DNA of 5,239 nucleotides from assembly GCA_910579545.1 (NCBI GenBank), contig CAJTVI010000114.1, positions 1 through 5,239 of the forward strand, written 5' to 3'. Both the position numbers and the translations under genes were made by a program. Position 1 is the first letter of the stretch, and each line of letters begins with the position of its first letter. Source of the stretch: an uncultured Oscillospiraceae bacterium (GTDB lineage: Bacteria; Bacillota; Clostridia; Oscillospirales; Ruminococcaceae). The notes beneath the pieces were generated by a model. It was not told the DNA's origin. It did no database searches and worked only from the letters and a program-made list of their open reading frames with translations. Positions 1 to 5,239 of this stretch are shown in pieces.

Positions 1-72
1 ATGCCGCCAACATACTGAAACCGGCGCTGGCCCGCGGCCTTTTACACGCATTTTATTTCTGCCGTTTGGGTT
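1..72. other. Left-edge non-coding stretch beyond the ATPase stop
   Basis: These bases follow the stop codon of the ATPase gene, and I see no convincing gene in them. One plus-strand frame is open from the window edge to a TGA at 105-107. It could be the tail of a convergent gene overlapping the ATPase end, but 34 codons without context cannot be judged. A weak plus-strand hairpin (GGCC, loop CGC, GGCC at 29-39) is followed by TTTT at 40-43, which would suit a poor terminator for such a gene. No clear intrinsic terminator for the ATPase transcript is visible on the minus strand. Confidence 0.3.
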
Positions 73-1953
<1,881 letters not shown>

Positions 1954-1990
1954 ACAAAACCCTCCCTGTGTTATGCTGCCGGATGCCGGT

Positions 1991-2024
1991 CCGCCCGGCC
2001 CCCGGAAAGCCGCCCGGGCCCCGG
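1991..2024. repeat. Short tandem direct repeat, 15-bp units with one mismatch
   Basis: CCGCCCGGCCCCCGG at 1991-2005 recurs as CCGCCCGGGCCCCGG at 2010-2024, with AAAG between the copies (19-bp period). GGATGC also occurs on both sides (1981-1986 and 2023-2028). The repeat lies in the spacer before the ATPase gene and helps build the stems described there. It could be a small local duplication. Confidence 0.6.
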
Positions 2025-2089
2025 ATGCGGCCAAAAGAGGGGCCGTCCCCCCGCGCCGCAAAAGCCCCAAAAGGCGGCCGCAGGGCCGC
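2009..2089 (-). other. Cluster of GC-rich hairpins in the spacer before the ATPase gene
   Basis: In the operon transcript this stretch can form several stems in series. GCGGCC/GGCCGC with a 4-nt loop (2074-2089) is followed by CTTTT. GGGG/CCCC with a 4-nt loop (2039-2050) is followed by TCTTTT. A 9-bp stem with a 2-nt bulge, made of GCCGC and CCGG arms (2009-2031), is followed by TTT. The stems are read directly from the sequence; their use as terminators, processing sites or stability elements is inferred. Only the hairpin nearest the HMA gene has a good uridine tract. Confidence 0.5.
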
Positions 2090-2118
2090 AAAAAGCGCAG
2101 GGACGCCCGGCCCCGCGC
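2090..2118 (-). terminator. Possible internal intrinsic terminator between the HMA and ATPase genes
   Basis: On the minus strand, GCGCGGGG (2118-2111) pairs with CCCTGCGC (2102-2095) over 8 bp with one G-U pair and an 8-nt loop. TTTTT follows at 2094-2090. It starts 20 nt after the HMA stop codon, where a terminator for a short arsR-HMA transcript would lie. Because the ATPase gene follows on the same strand with no visible promoter of its own, partial read-through is the simplest reading. The uridine tract is short, so its efficiency is uncertain. Confidence 0.5.
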
Positions 2119-2138
2119 TGTGAGGCTGCCCCGTTTGT

Positions 2139-2357
2139 TTATACCAGGATGGTACAGTCCGGCTCGATCTTTTTGCAGACCTTTACCGCCTCGGCCAAAG
2201 CCCCCTCAAACCGGTCGTCCGGCGCTTCGAGGGTGAGTTTCTGGGCCAGGAAGTTGACGCTGGCGTTCTGCACCCCCTCAATTTTGCGGATGGCGTCCTC
2301 CATTTTGGCGGCGCAGTGGGCGCAGTCCAGATCTTCCAGTTTAAAGCTTTTTTTCAT
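2139..2357 (-). CDS. Stand-alone heavy-metal-associated (HMA) domain protein
   Basis: This 72-residue protein is a single HMA domain of the beta-alpha-beta-beta-alpha-beta fold, about the length of the N-terminal metal-binding domain of CadA/ZntA pumps. The metal loop is D11-C12-A-H-C15. An Asp before the first Cys is typical of Zn/Cd/Pb domains, whereas copper domains usually have MTCxxC. Two further cysteines, C61 and C68 (in the C-terminal EPDC), may add ligands. It probably passes metal to, or regulates, the HMA-less ATPase encoded next. The start is the ATG at 2355-2357, with GGGAGG 8 nt upstream; an in-frame TTG at 2378 lacks such a site. It lies 69 bp after the sensor gene. Known clostridial cadmium/zinc operons carry comparable separate HMA genes. 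The domain is clear; the donor role is inferred. Confidence 0.9.
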   Translation of the reverse strand: MKKSFKLEDLDCAHCAAKMEDAIRKIEGVQNASVNFLAQKLTLEAPDDRFEGALAEAVKVCKKIEPDCTILV

Positions 2358-2382
2358 TGGTATTGCCTCCCTGATCAATTTT

Positions 2383-2426
2383 CCCTTTTAGCATGCGCGG
2401 GGGCCTGCCCGCACAGGGCAAAAGGG
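2383..2426 (-). other. Intercistronic imperfect hairpin directly after the sensor gene
   Basis: CCCTTTT (2383-2389) pairs with AAAAGGG (2420-2426), and GCGGG (2397-2401) pairs with CCCGC (2408-2412). Both stems share the same centre of symmetry, with a loosely paired stretch between them. The structure begins at the base next to the sensor's stop codon. On the minus strand it is followed by AAAATTG rather than a T-run, so it is not a standard terminator. It may protect or define RNA ends within the operon. Confidence 0.5.
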
Positions 2427-2792
2427 TTATTCACACAGATGTTCCATCCCCTGCCCGATGATCGAGCGGACATGCTCGTCGTCCAGCGAGTAAAAGACGG
2501 TTTTGCCCTCCCGCCGGAACTTGACCAGCTTGCTGTTTTTGAGGGTGCGCAGCTGGTGCGACACCGCCGACTGGGACAGCCCCAGCAGCTGCGCAATGTC
2601 GCAGACGCACATCTCCGACTCAAACAGGGCATACAAAATTTTGACACGGGTGGAATCCCCAAACACCTTGAACAACTCGGCCAGGTCGTAAAGCTGTTCG
2701 TCCGGCGGCAGCAGCGCCTGCACCTTTTGCAGGATCTCCTTGTGGACATGGACCAACTCGCACCGCTCGATCTTTTGCTCCTCCGGCCGCAT
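2427..2792 (-). CDS. ArsR/SmtB-family metal-sensing repressor (CadC/SmtB-like)
   Basis: This 121-residue winged-helix repressor should bind the operon promoter and leave it when Zn2+, Cd2+ or Pb2+ binds. The family's MCVCDIA signature is at residues 61-67, followed by the recognition helix region SQSAVSHQLR (73-82) and the wing FRREGKTVFYSL. Two known metal-site layouts can be seen. An alpha-5 set, D105 and H107 plus H118 and E121, has the DxH-x10-HxxE spacing of SmtB. A CadC-like alpha-3N set would use C62 and C64 with N-terminal C11, H15 and H17. I chose the ATG at 2790-2792, with a perfect AGGAGG (2801-2806) 8 nt upstream. An in-frame ATG at 2834 also has an AGGAG before it, but it lies inside the -10/operator region and should be upstream of the transcript start. 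This is the first gene of the metal operon. Family certain; exact metal unproven. Confidence 0.95.
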   Translation of the reverse strand: MRPEEQKIERCELVHVHKEILQKVQALLPPDEQLYDLAELFKVFGDSTRVKILYALFESEMCVCDIAQLLGLSQSAVSHQLRTLKNSKLVKFRREGKTVFYSLDDEHVRSIIGQGMEHLCE

Positions 2793-2814
2793 GGGCGCGC
2801 CCTCCTTTTTTGTG

Positions 2815-2838
2815 ATATATGAGCATCTGTGCATATAT
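2815..2838 (-). promoter_or_regulatory. Probable ArsR/SmtB operator (11-2-11 imperfect inverted repeat)
   Basis: The arms are ATATATGAGCA (2815-2825) and TGTGCATATAT (2828-2838), separated by TC, with 9 of 11 positions complementary. SmtB/CadC-family repressors are known to bind imperfect 12-2-12 inverted repeats, so the layout fits. The site overlaps the -10 box and predicted transcript start of the sensor gene, ideal for blocking RNA polymerase. Autoregulation is inferred. Confidence 0.75.
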
Positions 2839-2863
2839 TACTCCTTTGTGCCCGGCTTGTCAA
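2835..2863 (-). promoter_or_regulatory. Sigma-A-type promoter of the arsR-HMA-ATPase operon
   Basis: On the minus strand TTGACA (2863-2858) is followed by a 17-bp spacer and TAATAT (2840-2835). The -35 box is perfect, and the -10 matches consensus at 4 of 6 positions. The transcript would start near 2828, leaving a leader of about 35 nt that carries the sensor's AGGAGG site. No other good promoter is visible within the operon. Confidence 0.75.
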
Positions 2864-2866
2864 GGG

Positions 2867-2889
2867 TTTTTTGATTTTTTTTGGGGGGG
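2867..2889 (-). promoter_or_regulatory. A-rich upstream (UP-like) element with a homopolymer run
   Basis: Directly upstream of the -35 box the minus strand reads C7 then A8, TC and A6. A-tracts in this position are known to raise transcription by contacting the RNA polymerase alpha subunit. The abutting runs of seven C and eight A could change length by slippage and so tune the promoter; that part is inference. Confidence 0.5.
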
Positions 2890-3075
2890 AGGACGGCGCT
2901 CTTATTTTTTGAGGGGATATCCAAACCGGGGATGGGCCCGATGGCCGGGCTGGGAGAGCAGCCTCTCACGGCCCGCGGGGCCCCTGCGCCGTACCCTTTC
3001 GAGGCCCTGGCCCCGCCGCCGGCCTTGGTGCCGCAAAACTTCTTGAAATGGGCGCTCCCAATTTTTGAAAACATC
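2890..3075. other. Non-coding GC-rich block between divergent promoters, possible dispersed repeat
   Basis: No convincing gene is present. Reading frames are open on both strands, including a 78-codon minus frame from the ATG at 3074 to 2838. That frame runs through the metal-operon promoter and has only a weak AGGG upstream, so I do not call it. Small inverted repeats are visible: GCCCG/CGGGC around 2936-2952, GAGAG/CTCTC around 2953-2967, and TGGG/CCCA followed by ATTTTT around 3049-3066. The dense small stems and the Gly/Pro/Ala-rich translations suggest a repeated intergenic element, which cannot be shown from one copy. Confidence 0.35.
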
Positions 3076-3104
3076 TTGCCCTTACGCTCGTTTTATAGTA
3101 TGCT
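3076..3104 (+). promoter_or_regulatory. Probable promoter of the HD-domain gene
   Basis: TTGCCC (3076-3081) and TATGCT (3099-3104) are separated by 17 bp. The -35 matches consensus at 3 of 6 positions and the -10 at 4 of 6. The transcript would start near 3111, leaving a leader of about 57 nt. A TATAGT at 3094-3099 is an alternative -10 but has no partner at the right distance. Confidence 0.45.
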
Positions 3105-3118
3105 GGAGATGCTTTTGG

Positions 3119-3148
3119 GGCGGCGCGGCAAAACCCGCCCGCGCCGCC
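3119..3148 (+). other. Perfect 10-bp hairpin in the leader of the HD-domain gene
   Basis: GGCGGCGCGG (3119-3128) is exactly complementary to CCGCGCCGCC (3139-3148), with a 10-nt loop. No T-run follows, so it is not a terminator. It ends two bases before the AAAGGA ribosome site (3151-3156) of the next gene and could affect translation or message stability. Confidence 0.6.
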
Positions 3149-3167
3149 GGAAAGGACGTGACCGCCC

Positions 3168-3653
3168 ATGTGGACCAAACAATACCTGCCGCAGTTTGCC
3201 GCCTGTGTGCGCGAGCTCTCGCGGGACCCCGCCGTGCAGCGGATGCACGCCATCCGCCAGCATGTAAAGGCGGTGGACTGCTACGCGCACAGCCTGTTTG
3301 TGGCCTACCTTGCCTTTTGCTTTTGCAAAAAGCTGGGGCTGGACGCCCGCGCCGCGGCCCGGGCCGGGCTTTTGCACGATCTGTACCTGTGCGACTGGAG
3401 CAAAACGGCGATCGGCCCGGTGGAGCGGCTGGTGATCCACCCCCGCATGGCGCTGGACAATGCCCGCCGCTTTGGGCTGAGCAAGTTAGAGGAGGACATT
3501 ATCCTCACCCATATGTGGCCGGTGACCCCCCGCGCCCTGCCGCATTACCGGGAGTCGGCCCTGGTAAACCTGGCCGACAAGCTGGCCACCCTGGCCGAGG
3601 TGACCCACGCCTATCCCCTGCTGGGCCTGCGGCGGGTGCTGGCGGCGGTGTAA
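3168..3653 (+). CDS. HD-domain metal-dependent phosphohydrolase, dinuclear-type, substrate unknown
   Basis: This 161-residue, probably cytoplasmic protein consists almost wholly of an HD domain. The HD pair is H70-D71, in LLHDLYL. Other candidate ligands are H41 (CYAHSL), H91 (IHPRMAL), H115 (ILTHMWP) and D137 (LADK). The order H...HD...H...H...D is the six-ligand pattern known from dinuclear HD enzymes such as YqeK-type Ap4A hydrolases and PhnZ-like oxygenases, rather than the simpler mononuclear H...HD...D set. Its length is near the low end for such proteins, with no extra domain, signal peptide or membrane helix. The ATG start has AAAGGA 11 nt upstream, a somewhat long gap; the GTG at 3158 is out of frame. 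The gene stands alone, divergent from the metal operon and convergent with the antiporter, so neighbours give little clue to substrate. A nucleotide substrate is plausible but not shown. Confidence 0.85.
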   Translation: MWTKQYLPQFAACVRELSRDPAVQRMHAIRQHVKAVDCYAHSLFVAYLAFCFCKKLGLDARAAARAGLLHDLYLCDWSKTAIGPVERLVIHPRMALDNARRFGLSKLEEDIILTHMWPVTPRALPHYRESALVNLADKLATLAEVTHAYPLLGLRRVLAAV

Positions 3654-3664
3654 CACATCCAATC

Positions 3665-3725
3665 CAATAAAAAACCGGCGTTTTTAGGGGCGCAAGGCCC
3701 CCAAAACGCCGGTTTTGCTGTTTTT
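3665..3725. terminator. Bidirectional intrinsic terminator between convergent genes
   Basis: A 14-bp uninterrupted stem (3671-3684 with 3703-3716, core ACCGGCGTTTT) continues through a small internal loop into GGGGC/GCCCC and a 5-nt loop. Minus-strand transcripts from the antiporter end in a TTTTTTATT tract. Plus-strand transcripts from the HD gene end in TTTTGCTGTTTTTG. It begins 17 nt after the HD stop and 21 nt beyond the antiporter stop, so it should serve both. Confidence 0.9.
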
Positions 3726-3737
3726 GCGCGGGCCGGG

Positions 3738-5018
3738 TCAGCCGCCCTGTTTGCCGGCCAGGTGTTTGTCGTTTGCCTCCAGCAGCCGGCTGGTAACAAT
3801 GTCCACCTGGCCGCCCAGCTCGTACCGGTCCACCAGGGTGCTCTCCTCCAGGCTGTCGTAGGCCGGCTCGCCCTTAAAGGCGGCCTTGAGCAGGATGGGG
3901 GTGAACACCGCGCAGCACACCACCATAATGATGATGGGGCCAAAGCAGTCCATATCGATCATGCCCATGGCAATGCCCTTGTTGGCCACGATCAGGGCCA
4001 CCTCGCCGCGGCAGGCCATGCCCACGCCGGTCTGCACGCACTGGCGCAGCTTAAAGCCGCAGGCCCGCGCACCCAGGCCGCAGCCGACCAGCTTGGACAA
4101 AATGCCCACCAGCACCAGCAGCACCGAGAACAGCAGCACCCGGCCGCTCATGGCCGGCAGGGTGACCCCAAGGCCGATGTTGGCAAAAAACACCGGGGTG
4201 AGCAGCAGGTAGGACAGCGGGGCGCATTTTTCGGCAATATAGGCCCCCTTGGGGGTGGCCGCCACGATGAGGCCGGCGGCAAAGGCGCCGATGATATCCG
4301 CCACGCCAAACAGCGCCTCGGCCGCCCAGGCCATGAACAGGCAGAGCGCAAAGGCCAGGATGGGGAACCGGTGGAGGTTGCGGTCCTTGACCAGCTTGTC
4401 GTACCAGGTAAAGAGCCGGTCGAAGCCCCAGCCCACCGCGATGGCAAACACAAAAAAGAGCAGGATGCGCGCCAGCACCCAGAGGATGCTGACCTTTTGG
4501 CCGGCCAGGCTGGTAACCACCGTAAGGCAGACAAGGCCCAGGATATCGTCGATGAGGGCGGCGGCCAGGATGGTGTTGCCCACCCGGGTAGAGAGCCGGC
4601 CCAGTTCCTTTAAGGTTTCCACCGTAATGCTTACCGAGGTGGCGGTGAGCACGGTGCCCAAAAACAGGTTTTGCAGCAGGCTACCGCCCGGGTAAAAGGC
4701 CGCCATGAGCGCGGCCCCCAGCCCCAGCGGCACCAGCACCCCGCACAGCGCCACCAAAAAGCCGGCCTTGCCGGAGTTTTTGAGGTCCCGCAGGCTGGTG
4801 CCCATACCGGCGCTGAACATGATCACAATGACCCCCATCTCGGCCAGCTGGCTGAGAAAATCGGTGGGCTGCAAAACCCCCAGCACCGCCGGCCCCAGCA
4901 CAAGCCCGGCCAGCAGCGCGCCCACCACCTGCGGCAGCTGGAGCCGCCCGGTGGCGATGCCCAGCAGCTTGGTGGAAACCAAAATGATCCCAAGCTGCAA
5001 AAGATACCCATAAGACAC
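3738..5018 (-). CDS. CPA2-type cation:proton antiporter (Na+/H+ exchanger family)
   Basis: This 426-residue inner-membrane protein should exchange Na+ (or K+) for H+ and help control internal pH and salt. About a dozen hydrophobic segments span residues 5-380, as usual for the family. Family marks include the TATS stretch (125-128) of the broken helix, the Asp-Asp ion site D157-D158 in ALIDDILGL, K309 in ILSKLVG (placed like the lysine that pairs with this Asp in NapA), and CRGEVALIVA (336-345), the counterpart of RGEFAL in CPA2 proteins. The DD pair favours an electrogenic NapA-like Na+/H+ antiporter over a KefB/C-type K+ channel. A hydrophilic tail of about 45 residues (382-426) lacks the TrkA-N domain found in KefC. 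The start is a GTG at 5018-5016, with GGGAG (5025-5029) 6 nt upstream. It is a single-gene unit ending in the shared terminator. The exact ion is inferred. Confidence 0.92.
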   Translation of the reverse strand: MSYGYLLQLGIILVSTKLLGIATGRLQLPQVVGALLAGLVLGPAVLGVLQPTDFLSQLAEMGVIVIMFSAGMGTSLRDLKNSGKAGFLVALCGVLVPLGLGAALMAAFYPGGSLLQNLFLGTVLTATSVSITVETLKELGRLSTRVGNTILAAALIDDILGLVCLTVVTSLAGQKVSILWVLARILLFFVFAIAVGWGFDRLFTWYDKLVKDRNLHRFPILAFALCLFMAWAAEALFGVADIIGAFAAGLIVAATPKGAYIAEKCAPLSYLLLTPVFFANIGLGVTLPAMSGRVLLFSVLLVLVGILSKLVGCGLGARACGFKLRQCVQTGVGMACRGEVALIVANKGIAMGMIDMDCFGPIIIMVVCCAVFTPILLKAAFKGEPAYDSLEESTLVDRYELGGQVDIVTSRLLEANDKHLAGKQGG

Positions 5019-5024
5019 GATCTA

Positions 5025-5029
5025 CTCCC
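5025..5029 (-). promoter_or_regulatory. Ribosome site fixing the GTG start of the antiporter
   Basis: GGGAG within AGAGGGAG lies 6 nt before the GTG at 5018-5016. No in-frame ATG is nearby: the ATG three bases further in belongs to another frame. The GTG is therefore the best start. Confidence 0.75.
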
Positions 5030-5051
5030 TCTTTCCCACTAAAATGCGCGG

Positions 5052-5105
5052 CGGCGGGCCCTCTGCCCGCCGGCCCGCCCCTTTGCATACCCTTTGGCGG
5101 GGCGG
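5052..5105 (-). promoter_or_regulatory. Structured antiporter leader with two GC-rich hairpins
   Basis: The predicted leader runs from about 5120 to 5019. CCGCCCC (5075-5081) pairs with GGGGCGG (5099-5105) across a 17-nt loop. CGGCGGGC (5052-5059) pairs with GCCCGCCG (5065-5072) across a 5-nt loop. The arms share repeated C-rich and G-rich tracts, so alternative pairing is possible. Read on the plus strand, the first stem is followed by TATTTTTTT (5106-5114) and resembles a terminator, though no plus-strand gene precedes it. A regulatory RNA is possible, but I cannot match it to a known class. Confidence 0.45.
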
Positions 5106-5126
5106 TATTTTTTTGCGCAGATACCC

Positions 5127-5155
5127 ATTATAGCCCTCCGGCCGGCAAAGTGCAA
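5127..5155 (-). promoter_or_regulatory. Sigma-A-type promoter of the antiporter gene
   Basis: On the minus strand TTGCAC (5155-5150) is followed by a 17-bp spacer and a perfect TATAAT (5132-5127). The transcript would start near 5120. An 8-bp palindrome, CCGGCCGG (5138-5145), sits in the spacer and could be chance or a regulator site. Confidence 0.7.
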
Positions 5156-5161
5156 GCAGCG

Positions 5162-5173
5162 CCCCTAAAGGGG
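5162..5173. repeat. Small inverted repeat between divergent promoters
   Basis: CCCC (5162-5165) and GGGG (5170-5173) flank TAAA. The repeat lies just upstream of the antiporter -35 box and about 20 bp from the plus-strand -10 box, a place where a shared regulator could bind. It is too short to assign. Confidence 0.3.
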
Positions 5174-5191
5174 AAGTGTCCAAACTGTAGG

Positions 5192-5200
5192 TGTTACAAT
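5192..5200 (+). promoter_or_regulatory. Extended -10 promoter for a gene beyond the right edge
   Basis: TGTTACAAT has the TGn motif followed by TACAAT, 5 of 6 matches to the -10 consensus; no good -35 box is seen. TGTA (5186-5189) and TACA (5195-5198) make a small dyad over it. Downstream is A-rich sequence with AAAAAGGA (5221-5228), which could be the ribosome site of a divergent gene starting just after 5239. The gene itself is not in view. Confidence 0.4.
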
Positions 5201-5239
5201 GATGTGAAACAAAAAAAGGGAAAAAGGATAGCGAATAGG

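Noticed and set aside
1954..2091. 46-codon N-terminal extension of the ATPase from a TTG start
   Set aside because: The extension is Gly/Arg/Ala-rich, overlaps hairpins, lacks any known domain and has no good ribosome site, whereas the ATG at 1953 has AGGGAGG at the right distance.
2838..3074. 78-codon minus-strand frame upstream of the sensor gene
   Set aside because: It runs through the TTGACA box and into the -10 box of the metal operon, has only a weak ribosome site and no recognisable domain. I treat the region as non-coding, possibly a repeat.
3065..3670. 201-codon plus-strand frame overlapping the HD gene
   Set aside because: It is an out-of-frame shadow; the HD frame carries all the conserved metal ligands.
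3762..4613. 283-codon plus-strand frame opposite the antiporter
   Set aside because: It is rich in His, Gln and Gly as expected for the reverse complement of hydrophobic membrane codons, has no domain, and the real gene on the other strand is clear.
5075..5114. Plus-strand terminator-like hairpin with seven Ts
   Set aside because: No plus-strand gene ends before it, and it lies inside the leader of the minus-strand antiporter, so I describe it as leader structure and not as a terminator.

Overview
The window looks like chromosomal DNA from a GC-rich Gram-positive anaerobe, most likely a Clostridia member of the Oscillospiraceae/Ruminococcaceae type (Gemmiger, Subdoligranulum or Faecalibacterium relatives). 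This rests on strong AGGAGG-like ribosome sites, sigma-A-type promoters, and protein sequences that read like clostridial CadA and ArsR proteins. The genus is an inference from protein style, not a search result.

Left half (73-2863, all minus strand): a heavy-metal resistance operon, read right to left. A promoter at 2835-2863 has a perfect TTGACA -35 box, a 17-bp spacer and an A-rich upstream tract. An imperfect 11-2-11 inverted repeat overlaps its -10 box and matches the operator layout of SmtB/CadC-type repressors. The operon order is an ArsR/SmtB-family metal sensor (2427-2792), a stand-alone 72-residue heavy-metal-associated (HMA) domain protein (2139-2357), and a P1B-2-type Zn/Cd/Pb-exporting ATPase (73-1953) that has no N-terminal HMA domain. 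Metal binding should release the repressor, the small HMA protein should carry or sense metal, and the ATPase should pump it out. The 185-bp gap between the HMA and ATPase genes is very GC-rich and full of potential hairpins. The first of these looks like an intrinsic terminator, so the pump may be made at a lower level than the HMA protein.

Middle (2793-3167): a 375-bp non-coding stretch holding the divergent promoters of the metal operon and of the next gene. Between them lies a GC-rich block with no convincing gene that may be a dispersed repeat. A plus-strand gene (3168-3653) encodes a 161-residue HD-domain protein with the six-ligand pattern of dinuclear HD enzymes. Its leader carries a perfect 10-bp hairpin.

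Right half (3671-5239): a strong bidirectional terminator separates the HD gene from a convergent minus-strand gene (3738-5018, GTG start) for a CPA2-type cation:proton antiporter with an Asp-Asp ion site. The antiporter has a good promoter and a leader of about 100 nt with two GC-rich stems. A divergent plus-strand promoter near the right edge probably serves a gene beyond the window.

No tRNA, rRNA, CRISPR array, transposase or phage gene is visible. No clearly new multi-gene system stands out. The most interesting points are the split metal-binding domain with a structured, terminator-like gap before the pump, the dinuclear HD protein of unknown substrate, and the structured antiporter leader.
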